A stretch of DNA of 64,000 nucleotides from Symbiodinium natans (taxonomy: Eukaryota; Sar; Dinophyceae; Suessiales; Symbiodiniaceae), in NCBI GenBank assembly GCA_905221605.1, contig CAJNDS010002500.1, positions 212,001 through 276,000 of the forward strand. Reading direction: 5' to 3'. Each line of letters starts with the position of its first letter. Position 1 is the first letter of the stretch. A model generated the notes under the pieces. The model searched no databases and was not told where the DNA came from. It was given only the letters and a program-made list of their open reading frames with translations. Shown here one piece after another: positions 53,701 through 62,500 of this stretch. Made by a program: the position numbers and the translations under genes.

Positions 53701-54560
53701 GCAAGCGGGGGGAGAGTCCGCCCTTAGAAATTTTCGAGGATGACATGCAGGGTCTGGGGGAGCTGGAAGAAAATGCAGATGTTGAGGACAATGTTCCTGG
53801 TGATGAGTATTGGCCGACTTGCTGTTCTCCTCATGAAAATGCTTATTTGGTCTGCAAAAGTGAGACTGCTGGGGATGGAACACAGTTGGAAAAAGAAGAG
53901 CAAAAAGCCAAGTCAATGTATGAAAGGTCTATGTATGATTACGTGGACTGCGAGGAGCTTTTGGAAGGGATTGTATACCCAAAGAGGGTGAATCGAAGAG
54001 GTGGTATCAACAATTGGTGCGCAAGTACGCGAGCTCTGGTGTTGGGCCACTATACTCATGGCGGAGTGTGTGGTATCACAAAAGAGACTCATCGAAGACC
54101 ATGGCTATGTCGTTATTTGGCATCATTCGTGAGGCACCACAATCCTGAAGCCAAATTTTCTGCTCTTCAGATCTCATGCAATGCTCCGGTGTCATTGCAT
54201 AGGGATAGTCACAATGAAAAGCATTGCTGCAATTATGTGTGTGGCTTTGGTGACTATAAAGATGGTCAGCTGTGGGTTGAGGATGAAAAGGTCTTAGAGG
54301 AAGGAGCTGAAGTGGTGGAGCAATCCTATGGGAAGAAAGTCTTACCTGGAAAATTGGTGGATATCCACTGGAACTTCATGTCGTTCTTTCCGAGAAAGCT
54401 GCATGGTCCTATGCCTTGGAAAGGGAACAGGGTATCCTTGACAGGGTACACACCTGTTTTTATGGAGCGTTTGAGCTACAAGGATAGGTGCTATCTTCTC
54501 CAATGCAAGTTTCCTCTTCCGGAACCACAGGCTGTAGAAGGTGAAAAAGGAAGTGGTTAA
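50667..54560 (+). CDS. pol: retroelement ORF3: protease, methyltransferase-like, integrase, dioxygenase-like
   Basis: The protein has 1297 residues. Domains in order: aspartic protease with MLDSGASHPLR at about 95-104; a C5-methyltransferase-like domain at about 290-555 with LFSG (296-299), GGPPC (346-350) and ESP (426-428); integrase with an H590/H595/C603/C606 zinc site, then catalytic D629, D779 and E815 (a DD35E spacing) and a basic C-terminal region to about 950; a Pro/Glu-rich linker; and at about 1110-1280 a 2-oxoglutarate/Fe(II) dioxygenase-like fold with H1178-R-D1180, H1246 and R1255. It is probably expressed by +1 frameshifting from ORF2. It ends TAA, two bases before the ORF4 ATG. 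All key residues are present, consistent with an active element. Confidence 0.85.
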   Translation: MGCVTWVAKSSLDQLLWFEHGCLVMDYKTAEKMVLHAERQRVSWSHSQWRNGRADCGVGSSDATLLPKQGEGRGVCVLHVARVSDTNECSGMGMLDSGASHPLRSLRPGEQLPQQKVLVSLAVGSREMCITPGGTLVTPEMVDPLVPIGKASALVGLRVQWRGGKCTASHPVLGELRVRDLNGCPCLEKEVALQIIDEMDWCSPKQALKVARMVQGCPNTDNEVAVKTSLQSAARTASANEEEFVQACWRFLRWYYGDIPENMLMELLPRGDIAALPFNRHKRRRLARAKRVVVHLFSGKQKWHFPSRDVEVLELDLTKGGDLHNSSVWKYLLHLAAEGKVVAVVGGPPCRTVSRLRGEDGGPPVLRRRCGPERLGLKSLPWPHQELAQKDGVLLLKMLFLYDVAVHSRCGTAEVINGSSVFFGMESPGDPELIGKDFSQNGKTVLSAEDLVDGSQEGLSSPTFWSWPEVKSFCERYGMYAAHFDQGALGHALVKPTTFLVSDMELWESLEQVRVVVPWSATFASTLEERIGQSSIWARWAFGLVKRIRHRLAQWLHESDAEREAMVLKKEEREGTLRRLTTEERAFRDHCLRGHIPFRRDCQICVSAAGKERRHLRRKHGDAYTLSLDLAGPYKCSKDAHQQKPRHAVIGVYQFPMLDPNVGRPPEKEEDADEVEDHVADEGAGVGEWLGDAVANFEEEGSAPVEPAPVLEAEVLKIQASEKSWKELKDHLTQPVRMINFVMVEPIVDKQQTTVLSAVQRMMVRLQRHGYPVLRIHSDRAGEFVNARFRSFCETRLIYRTTGDPGVPQTNGRAEACVGLFKRGVRSLLKEARLGPAYWALAARHWSMLRWQKAERELGLNPKALLPFGAQIQVKRRPWELLGPDGTKKGRQWVDRTQPALLLGPCDDLPGGYWVEAQGTAKDPDELVLFPCTTIFSNIKEPPELELEGVVEEQEPSPPEHRLKGKKPALRFADEEGPPLPPPRDPPVRHRLMEKSPASSLRGHVGSLRLLRKRGESPPLEIFEDDMQGLGELEENADVEDNVPGDEYWPTCCSPHENAYLVCKSETAGDGTQLEKEEQKAKSMYERSMYDYVDCEELLEGIVYPKRVNRRGGINNWCASTRALVLGHYTHGGVCGITKETHRRPWLCRYLASFVRHHNPEAKFSALQISCNAPVSLHRDSHNEKHCCNYVCGFGDYKDGQLWVEDEKVLEEGAEVVEQSYGKKVLPGKLVDIHWNFMSFFPRKLHGPMPWKGNRVSLTGYTPVFMERLSYKDRCYLLQCKFPLPEPQAVEGEKGSG

Positions 54561-54562
54561 AA

Positions 54563-57103
54563 ATGACGTTGAAAGAGACCTCGCTGGACGACCTTGCAGA
54601 GGAAGTCGACTACGCTGTGTTCGAAGCGCATCAATGGGCTCTAGAGGAGCATTTGAGTATTCGACGCCTAATTGCTGAACAGGAATGTTGCATTTTGGAC
54701 GAGTTCCATGGATCGGCCAATGAGTCGAGTGAAGAAAAAGGATCAGAGACTAGAGAATGGCTGGTTAAAGCAAAAAGGGCTGAGGAACAGCTATCGAAGT
54801 TTTTGGTCAAAGCAGCTCAAGTTCAGCAAATGGTACAAGAAAATACCGCGCTTGAGGCAGCGGAGGAGGTTGAGTTCCTGCAAACAAAAACAATCCCTAC
54901 ACAAGAAGCCATGCAAGAACTGGAAAAGTGGAGGGAATCATTGTCAGACGAGGTGACGTCTTTGGTGAAAGAGTTGGAGGTGGTGGAACCAACAACTCAA
55001 GAAAAGCTGGACAAATTGGCGGAAGAGCCTAATGCACCGGTGATTGAGTACGTTCCCAGTCTGGTGGTGTTTACCCGGAAGCAAGGGACAGGGAGGCGAC
55101 GTGCCCGTATCTGTGCATGTGGAAACTTCATTTCGTCAACGGCAGCTACAGAATATGAAGGGCCGAGGTCACTCAGTCGTCACTCGCTGTACGCTCCAGG
55201 CTTAGATTCAACTACATTCAGGTGTCAAGTGAGGCACGCAGCATATATGGTATGGATCATCGCTGGCTTAGACATTTCCAAAGCTTTTCTGACGGCGCCG
55301 ATGAATAGGGCGCAAAGAGAAGGGCGTTTGGTGGTGGTGCAGCCCCCAAGGGCGGCGGTGAAATTGGGTCTTTGCACAAAGGAGGAGCGGTGGATTGTGA
55401 GAAAGGCCTTGTACGGTTTGGCCGAAAGTCCTGCAGCATGGGTGGAGTGGCGAGACCAACGTCTTCAAGGTATGTCTTGGGTGTCAAAGGATGGACAAGC
55501 AATGAGCTTTCAGAGGTCCAATGCAGACCCAAGTCTGTTCCTTATTATGGCACAAGAAAAGCCGGAAGGTGCAAGCAAGTTGGTAGGGACAATGGGTCTT
55601 TACGTGGATGATTTTTTGATGGCTGGGACTATGACAGTGCTCCGGGAGGCCTTGGAACAGATTAGGAAGGAGTGGAAAACTTCTGAACCCGAGTTCTGTG
55701 GTCCAGGCTGCGGTGATGGATTCCTGAAGTTTTTGGGTGTCCAAATCTGGTATCGAAATGGCAGCTTCTTTCTCAACCAGGAGGACTTTGTGAGAGATTT
55801 GCTGAACCGACGAGGGTATCAGATCGATGAAACTGGAAAAGGGAGTAACCTGCCAATGGTGAAAGAAACTCCAGGTGAAGAAGAGGAGGTGGATATTCCT
55901 TCCTTGCGAGCGGCTCAAGGTGCCGTAGGGGAGTTCCTCTGGGTGGCAATCAAAACTCGACCTGATTTGGCGTTCTGCACGAGCCAGTTGTCTTTGTGGA
56001 CATCCCGAAGGCCACGATTTGTGGTTAAAAAGGCTGAGGAAGTTTTCCGATACCTTGCTGCAACTCCAACGTTAGGCTTGACGTTCGGAGCAATCGCAAC
56101 ATGCGAAAAAGAAAGGAATGAGGTGTTGCGTTATGGACGAGGTGTTAAGGTGGTGGAGTCCTACGCGGATGCCAGCTTTGCAGCAGGTGAAAATGAAAAG
56201 AGCCACTCAGGAGCGGTGGTGGTGTGGGGTGACTGTCCAGTGATGTGGGCAACACAAAGACAATCAACGGTGGCTTTAAGTACAGCTGAAGCTGAATTAC
56301 ATGCGTCCATAGAGGGAGCAACGATGATTCAGTCGTGCACCCCTATAATTGCCGCTTTGGTTGGAACAGGTGAAGAATCGCTGCAAAAAGTGCTGTATAC
56401 AGATTCGGTTTCAACGTGCTCGATCATTCAATATCCTGCTGGAAGCTGGAGAACAAGACACCTGAGAATTCGAGCAGCCGGTGTCAGGTCTCTGGTGGAC
56501 CGTGGTTATATGGTGATAGCGCACCTTCGCGGTGAGTATATGATCGCTGACCTGTTGACTAAGTTAATGAGTGGACAGGTGTACGCAAAGCAAAAGGCAC
56601 TTTGGGGTCTCAGACTGTTGGTTCAAGGAACTGACTTGAAAAAAGCCTCGCTTGCAATGGCGGTCATGATGGTGGCTGCATCTCTGCAAGGGATGGCAAC
56701 TGGTGGCGAAGAAGTGTCCACGGCTGGATTCTTTTGCTCAGAAGAAGGGGTGTGCAAGGTCGCCAACACGTCTACGGTGATGGTTCTGGCTCAAGGTATT
56801 GAAATGGTTGTCAACAATTCAGACCTTGTTGCGTATTTGGTGGCAGCAATTATACTCTGGGAACTGGCATGGTGCCTCTTTCGACGGCTGTATAAATGGC
56901 TGTGGATCAAGAAAGCGGTGGTTATTCCTGCGAGTGCCACTTTGTATACAACAGTGGGTGGGAACTGTATGCACGCAAGCAGTGACTGTGATGTTCTGCG
57001 ATATTCACAGCCCAGGGCTAAGGCGCTTTGTAAGCATTGCCTCAAGGATGGCTGGGTGGTGAATGCTGAGTTCCTTGGTGAGGAACGGGCCGCTGGAACG
57101 TGA
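54563..57103 (+). CDS. pol: retroelement ORF4: reverse transcriptase, RNase H and terminal membrane/Cys domain
   Basis: The protein has 846 residues. It has a coiled-coil-prone N-terminus (about 1-170), then a copia-type reverse transcriptase with D237 in GLDISKAFLTAPM and the catalytic YVDD at 347-350, and RNase H with D536 (SYADASFA), E576 (TAEAELHA) and D614 (YTDSVSTC), ending in HLRGEYMIADLLTKLM. Beyond the usual end there are about 150 more residues: a hydrophobic helix near 753-782 (LVAYLVAAIILWELAWCLF) and a Cys/His cluster (NCMHASSDCDVLRYS then CKHCLKDG). The ATG follows the ORF3 stop as TAAAAATG, suggesting stop-restart, or a disrupted single pol frame. Confidence 0.87.
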   Translation: MTLKETSLDDLAEEVDYAVFEAHQWALEEHLSIRRLIAEQECCILDEFHGSANESSEEKGSETREWLVKAKRAEEQLSKFLVKAAQVQQMVQENTALEAAEEVEFLQTKTIPTQEAMQELEKWRESLSDEVTSLVKELEVVEPTTQEKLDKLAEEPNAPVIEYVPSLVVFTRKQGTGRRRARICACGNFISSTAATEYEGPRSLSRHSLYAPGLDSTTFRCQVRHAAYMVWIIAGLDISKAFLTAPMNRAQREGRLVVVQPPRAAVKLGLCTKEERWIVRKALYGLAESPAAWVEWRDQRLQGMSWVSKDGQAMSFQRSNADPSLFLIMAQEKPEGASKLVGTMGLYVDDFLMAGTMTVLREALEQIRKEWKTSEPEFCGPGCGDGFLKFLGVQIWYRNGSFFLNQEDFVRDLLNRRGYQIDETGKGSNLPMVKETPGEEEEVDIPSLRAAQGAVGEFLWVAIKTRPDLAFCTSQLSLWTSRRPRFVVKKAEEVFRYLAATPTLGLTFGAIATCEKERNEVLRYGRGVKVVESYADASFAAGENEKSHSGAVVVWGDCPVMWATQRQSTVALSTAEAELHASIEGATMIQSCTPIIAALVGTGEESLQKVLYTDSVSTCSIIQYPAGSWRTRHLRIRAAGVRSLVDRGYMVIAHLRGEYMIADLLTKLMSGQVYAKQKALWGLRLLVQGTDLKKASLAMAVMMVAASLQGMATGGEEVSTAGFFCSEEGVCKVANTSTVMVLAQGIEMVVNNSDLVAYLVAAIILWELAWCLFRRLYKWLWIKKAVVIPASATLYTTVGGNCMHASSDCDVLRYSQPRAKALCKHCLKDGWVVNAEFLGEERAAGT

Positions 57104-57260
57104 ATTTTCCAAGTACGAGGTGAAGAAATCCTCAATGGTTAAGGATTCAGCCAATGAGCTGAAGGTTCGTCCTGGATGACGTTAAACCATAATGTGCATT
57201 TCAAGCAGCTGGCTGCTGCCTAAATGGCGGTTTTTGGCCAAAGAACGGCATCTCCAATGT

Positions 57261-57288
57261 GTCCTAGGAAATCCTAGGACAGGGGGAG
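57261..57288 (+). promoter_or_regulatory. polypurine tract with adjoining perfect hairpin
   Basis: The purine run GGACAGGGGGAG abuts the 3' LTR and would prime plus-strand synthesis. Just before it, GTCCTAGGA-AA-TCCTAGGAC is a perfect 9-bp inverted repeat overlapping the start of the purine run. Confidence 0.7.
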
Positions 57289-57509
57289 TGCGGAGCTGCA
57301 ACTGGTATTGTAGAAAAGAGTTGGTGATGGGAGTTGAAGGGGTCAATGAACCCGGATATTTTTGGCTCAAGAAACGTGGGCAATGCGCCCTACGGAAAAG
57401 GTGTGTTTGGTTGTGCTTTGGGTTTTGTCTTCGGTTGTTCCAGGGGAATCAAGGGCTTCTGTTGGGGCTGACTGTTTTGTTCCCTGTCCTCCTTCGGTTG
57501 CCCCCCGTA
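57289..57509 (+). repeat. 3' LTR
   Basis: It has the same length as the 5' LTR with a single transition (T for C at base 23 of the LTR). It is preceded by the purine tract and followed by CCCTAAA repeats. Identity of 220/221 indicates a very young copy. Confidence 0.93.
57352..57371 (+). other. spliced-leader-like segment in 3' LTR
   Basis: This is identical to the segment in the 5' LTR, as expected if it belongs to the R region that is copied to both ends. Confidence 0.6.
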
Positions 57510-57514
57510 CCCTA
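57510..57514. repeat. target-site duplication, right (CCCTA)
   Basis: This is the partner of the left CCCTA. The following AAACCCTAAACC continues the array interrupted by the insertion. Confidence 0.7.
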
Positions 57515-57527
57515 AACCCTAAACCCC
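57510..57527. repeat. telomere-like repeat split by the retroelement, right part
   Basis: The remaining CCCTAAA units begin with the duplicated CCCTA. Confidence 0.85.
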
Positions 57528-57529
57528 CC

Positions 57530-59368
57530 AGGCAAGCCCCTGTCATCTTCCACTCCTCGATCATGTAAGCCTTCGGTATGCGCAAGGGCTAAGTGCTCTG
57601 CCCCAGTATTCACAGCTCGCCAAACTGTAAATTTGTGTGATGCTGTGCTTTGTGCGATCTTGATCTCTGCTGCCGAACATGCACCCAATCCGCTATGTCT
57701 GCGTACAACAAGGTGCTGCGCAGCACACGCAGGGACACTTCGTGGCTTGAACAGGTTTTGGTCGACTTGCGATCCTGCGCCTTGGAGTATTTGATGGAAC
57801 ACAACCACAACAACAAAACTCAGTCCCGACCGTGTTGTTCATCCCGGTTGTTACTTTTTGTTGATTCTGATTATCATTGGTTTTGGAATGTGCATCCAGA
57901 GCAAGAGCAGCAAACGTGGAATTCAGTATGCCCAGACAGTCGCCTTCAATGCTGAGATGCGAGGACAATCCCTAAGCTCCCGACATGATTGCGGTTTTCC
58001 CTTTAGTCCAAGGTAGGCGTCCCTGAAACCAACACGCTCCCAGTCTCTCCTCCCGTAAGCCGGACCAAGTGCAAGCCAAGTGCAGATGCTGGTCTGCAGC
58101 TTCTCCTGCGCCTGCCGCCGCACTTCGCAAACCCTGGTTCGAGATGTCGCCTCGGAGAACAGAACCGCTGTGCGGATGGAAAAAGATGTTCTCCACCGAA
58201 GGGTACAAAGACGTACGAAGCATGGGGGGACCTACCTTCTGTATGGTTGCGGTGGCCTTCATGTAAGTTCAGGGAGCTCACAGGCCTTCTACAATGCTTG
58301 CGCGATGACCTTCACGGCTTCGTCATTTACACACAGACCAAGCCCACGGAAAGGCCTCGACCACAGCTGCAGACCCCCCCATCGTGGGCACGTTCAAACG
58401 CATGGATTTCCTGAGTCAATAGGCAGGATCACACACACTCTTGCAAAAGAACCGAAACCATGATGCGCACGCATCAAGATATAAACAGCCGATCTAAAAT
58501 CGAAAACAGCGAGACACTGGGCTTTCGAATTCTGTGATGAGTCAAACTGAGTCAAGCGGCTGGGCAGCAGCATCTGTATTTGAAGACGTCCACGGCAGTG
58601 AAAGGCGCACCATGCTTCGCAAGTCCAAGGGTGACGCTACCTGCCTTTCCTTCCACTCTCCAGCCACAGGTAACGTCGGCAATCGGCCCACAAGTACTGT
58701 TTTTGCACAAGCGCCTGACATGCTTCATCGGTCCCCAGGTGCCGCTTTTGCATGCTTTTGCACAGGCGCCTGACATGCTGCAAAATGCGCTCAACTTGCT
58801 GCAATCGGCCCCTTTTCTCAAATCACGCGTGAAGAGAATGAGGTTTCTGGCGGTCTGTGGTTTATGGTCTCTGGTCTTGCTGTGAGCATTCCCTGGCCCG
58901 TGTGGCGCACAGGAGTCACAGGTCAAGAAAGGCGACGTTGCGCCTTTCACGTGATATTGAACCAGGCTTCTGCCTAAAAAGCACCAAGCCCGGCTTCGAG
59001 TCCAGCGGATGTAAGGGCAACGGACGAGGCCCGGTCACCGTTCGGACCGTTCGGACCGTTCGGACCGTTCTTACAAACGCAGAGAAGTATTTACAGTGTC
59101 ACGTGGTTGAGGCTTTGCCAGCAACCTGATGACTACGAAACTTTTCTCAAACATCCCCTGATAAGGAGAGCACAAGCTCTGCAATTTTGGTGCAGAACGC
59201 ACATGGCACTTGCCAGGTTGTCTCCACTGAAGCCTTCAGGACCAGGTTTGCCAAAAGTTCTCTTCAGGAGAGCCTAGCGGACGTGACTGTTTCAAACACC
59301 ACACAAAGATTTAAAGTCGAACTACCAGCCTTCGGCTGATGGAACCGGACCTCATGAAGATGTAAGGT
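57530..59368. other. region between the retroelement and RCC1 copy 2
   Basis: Apart from the candidate exon noted separately, I recognise no gene. From about 58890 rightwards short tracts match the downstream flank of RCC1 copy 1 (42950 onward), marking the edge of the duplicated segment. A triple GTTCGGACC repeat lies at 59039-59070. Confidence 0.5.
57972..58262 (-). other. possible unidentified exon(s)
   Basis: The minus strand stays open for about 97 codons (MKATATIQK, later SVENIFFHPHSGSVLRGDIS), and an overlapping frame reads GPAYGRRDWERVGFRDAYLG. Composition is coding-like and more GC-balanced than its surroundings, but there is no paralogue in the window and no known domain, so this is only a candidate. 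Confidence 0.22.
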
Positions 59369-60088
59369 CTACAAGCACACTCTCTGACGCGCGTCCGTGC
59401 GCATGTCCTTGGGCAGGTCCTTGTGCGTAGGCCGTGCTGGGCTTCCTTGGCTAAGCTCCCCGCGAGCGGGGCTTGCATCACTGGATCGACTGCTGACGCT
59501 GCCCGCTCTTGGGCTGTGGAAGCTCGCAGTGCTGCAACTTGCCGGGCTGGCGCACGAGCAGGTGTCGCAGGTGTCGCAGGTGTCGCAGGAGTCGCCCTTA
59601 CACGCCTCAGCCGGGCTCAGGGATGTCACCGCTCCAGTCTCCCGGATGAGGGCATAGGCGGCAGGCTCGGCCGCCGTGGCCTCCTTGGCACCGGCCATGA
59701 CGCGCCCGGTGCCACCGAAGTCAGGCGCGCCCCACGTAACAATGGCACCATCAAAGCGAAGAGCCGCGAATGCCAGCTTGGAGGCTGCTAGCTGCCTGAT
59801 GCCAACCAGCTCCTGCTGTACCGCCTGGCTGTCGCCGCCACAGTCGCGGTCGCCCCACGTCACCACGCTCCCATCGCCCAAAAGAGCTGCAAAGGCTCGA
59901 TCCGATGCCACGAGACACTCCACGCTCTCGAGACGCTCCGGCGTGGCGATGCCATCCTTGCTCATCGAGCCCCAGGTCACGACGGAGCCGTCAGCGCGGA
60001 GGGCGGCAAACGCGCAGCGGGCGGCGACGACCGCCTTGACTTCCGTTAAGCGGCCCGCGACGTCCTCTGGAGAAAGCGGAGCAAGCAT
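59369..60088 (-). CDS. RCC1 gene copy 2, terminal exon
   Basis: The exon has about 239 codons and ends RVCL. It has the same three blades as copy 1 (AARCAFAALRADGSVVTWGS, ASDRAFAALLGDGSVVTWGD, ASKLAFAALRFDGAIVTWGA). The Cys-rich tract is longer, with CDTCDTCDTCSC against CDTCSC in copy 1, reflecting expansion of a 9-bp repeat inside the coding sequence. The Ser/Arg-rich tail is diverged. Confidence 0.8.
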   Translation of the reverse strand: MLAPLSPEDVAGRLTEVKAVVAARCAFAALRADGSVVTWGSMSKDGIATPERLESVECLVASDRAFAALLGDGSVVTWGDRDCGGDSQAVQQELVGIRQLAASKLAFAALRFDGAIVTWGAPDFGGTGRVMAGAKEATAAEPAAYALIRETGAVTSLSPAEACKGDSCDTCDTCDTCSCASPASCSTASFHSPRAGSVSSRSSDASPARGELSQGSPARPTHKDLPKDMRTDARQRVCL

Positions 60089-61930
60089 CTCAAAAAGATT
60101 TTACACACAGGTGAACCTACAGAAGATGCATGTAAAGAGAGAGCTAGGGACGGAGAAAGACAGACAGAGAGAGAGAGAGAGAACGAGAGAGGGAGAGAGT
60201 GAGTCCTGGCAGTCTCCTCCAAACTCTGAAGATCCCCAGGAGACGACCGTTCCATCGTGGCGCAGGGCAGCAAAGGCCGCGGCTGAAGCAACCAGCTGCT
60301 GGACTCCCACAAGCTCGTGGCTGTTCCTGGGGCTTCATTGCTAGCTAGATGCTCAACGATCCCCACAATCCGAGGACTCCGAGAAATTCCGACAGCATCC
60401 CTTTCCACCGCCCAAGCCCAAGCCCAAGCCCAAGCCCAAGCCGACCCCAACAACGCTGAACGCTCGACGACAGCATTCCCACAATAAAAACTCCGCTCAA
60501 AGCTTCTCGCAAACTCCGCCGGCGTCGGCCTGGCCTTGGCTTAGCAACGTGTTCAAGAGTGAGTTGGAGAGATGGTTCGGGCTTCGACGTGGAAGCCTCC
60601 ACGAGCGGGCACTAGTGTTTGAGCGGCTCGAGCTTTGCTGCGCAGCGGCGTCAAAAATTGTATGGGATTGTGCGGATCTGTGCGGGGTGACTTCTGCACC
60701 CCACAAATCTGCTTGCACAATCCGAAGTCCTGAACCCGAAGAGCCCGCTTGCGGAGACAAGGGGCCCCAGGCAATGACTTTGCCGTCGGATCGAAGCGCC
60801 GCAAAGGAATACTGCGTGGCGATCAGCTGCTGCACCTCCTGGCCAGATGCTTGAGGTTTGGCAGCAGGCTTGCGTCCAAACAGTGCAGATTCAACTCGAC
60901 TCGCAGAAACGCGCATTCACCTAGGAAGTGAGCCGGGATATGCCATGACAGTTGCACTGGCTACGACGCTTGTGCCGCAACATCCTCTGCTCAGTCCTTC
61001 AGATCCGCCTGCACCCTGGAACTGTCTCCACCACGCTGGGCCTCGGGAATCCAAAAAACAGCTCGCGTGTCCCAGGCTTCAGGTTACCCCGAAGCGGTTA
61101 CTCCCAGGACTTCCACACAATTCTGGACACACCCTTCAAAGTGCAAGCTGGAGCTAAGGAAACAAAAAAGCTGCGGCAAACTGTGGCGAACTGCTGGCAG
61201 CTGGCATCCCCCCAGCTGACGACCGTCCCGTCCGTCCGCAGCGCGGCGAAGGCTGAGCCAGAAGCGCAAAGCCTTGCAACCGCCATGGCAAAATGAGGCA
61301 AAGAAGGACCCTCATCCAATCTCTTAAAGGGCAAGTTGCTGCTTCACGTTGACGAGCTTCTCCGCCAGCTTTTTGCTGTCACCACCCATCAGAGCAAGAC
61401 CCCAGGTCACCACCTGCGTGATATGCAAAGCTTGGAAACACTTAAGATGTGCTTGCGGCCTCAGCCGGGAAATCTGGAAGCATGGCATAGACTGCTTGGG
61501 TGTGTGAGCACATCATGCGCATCTCATCTTTTGTGCATGATGCTGGGCCCCAACTACTGCGACCATTACGACTGAAGTGACAACAGCTGTGTTACATGTT
61601 GAAGGCGCATGCTTGTTCGCAGCTGTGTAGCTGAGACTGGAAGCTCTTTTGAGGGGAGGTCGCTTATCCCGGAACCTCTATTCCGCACTGCAGAACGGCT
61701 GTGAATAGGGCATCTAGGGCATGCAAGCGAATTGTTTGTGGGAAGGACTCCCGGACTCTTCCGGACTCCCGCCTTGCCATCAGCGCGCAGCGCAGCAAAT
61801 GCGCCGTTGGATGCGGCCATGTCCACGACGTCCAGGAGTTTGGCATGGACTGCGGAGCTGTCGCCGCCCCATCCGGCCACGCCCCACGTCGCCACTTGTC
61901 CGTTGTCCTTGCTTGCAATCTCTCGACCTA
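59369..61930 (-). CDS. RCC1-repeat (beta-propeller) protein gene, copy 2
   Basis: Six exons match copy 1 in order: 61775-61925 (QVATWGVAGWGGDSSAVHAK), 61325-61420 (VVTWGLALMGGDSKKLAEKL), 61175-61290 (ASGSAFAALRTDGTVVSWGD), 60735-60850 (ATQYSFAALRSDGKVIAWGP), 60205-60325 (ASAAAFAALRHDGTVVSWGS) and the last exon 59369-60088. The two upstream exons of copy 1 have no visible match between 61930 and 64000, so copy 2 is either 5'-truncated by the duplication or has its first exons outside the window. Reading frames remain open, so decay is not evident. The expected role is as for copy 1. Confidence 0.72.
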
Positions 61931-62500
61931 ATAAAGCACAGAGAGAGAGAGAGAGGGAGAGAGAGACAAACGCATGCAAGAAATATATTTGTGCACATGT
62001 GTGTGTATAGGCAAAGATATGTATATACATAAACTTATCTATACATACACAACACTGACTGAACACAAAGACACACGCACATGCATGCATTTCAATGCAT
62101 GTGGCACCAACCCGTTATCTTCTCAGTGGAACCCAGCTCTGAGAGGGGAGGGAGCCAATGGTCCAGAGGATCCCATGAGCGCCAGAACTTTCCAGGAGTT
62201 CTTCCCCAGCCGAAAGCAGAGGCGAAACCAAACAACGACAAGAACAACTGCCGGGATTCAGAAGCTGTGCTGTCCCTGAAATGACTTTCCCGTTCAAAGT
62301 CTAAAGTTTCAATGGGCCTCTTAGTACTCTAGAGGCGCCAAGGCAGTTTGTAAAGTCATAGAACTTTGAACTACGAACCAAAACTTTAAAAAGCAGGTCA
62401 AGTTTGAGGGCTGCTTTCTAGCTTCCACTTCAAAGGAGTCGAGCTCTGAGGGCCGAATCGCTCCTGCCTGCAACAGGATTCCATCAAGACAACGCAAGGA

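Larger units (their letters stand above)
47600..57509 (+). mobile_element. full-length Ty1/copia LTR retrotransposon
   Basis: The element is 9910 bp, with 221-bp LTRs at both ends, a primer-binding site next to the left LTR, a purine tract next to the right LTR, and a protease - integrase - reverse transcriptase - RNase H order diagnostic of Ty1/copia. The LTRs differ at one base (C at 47622, T at 57311), so the insertion is recent. The flanks carry the 5-bp direct repeat CCCTA and together restore a continuous CCCTAAA array, showing insertion into a telomere-like repeat. Coding is split over four frames. Extra modules (methyltransferase-like, dioxygenase-like, terminal membrane segment) make it longer than a typical 5-kb copia element. 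It lies antisense to the flanking host genes. Confidence 0.93.
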
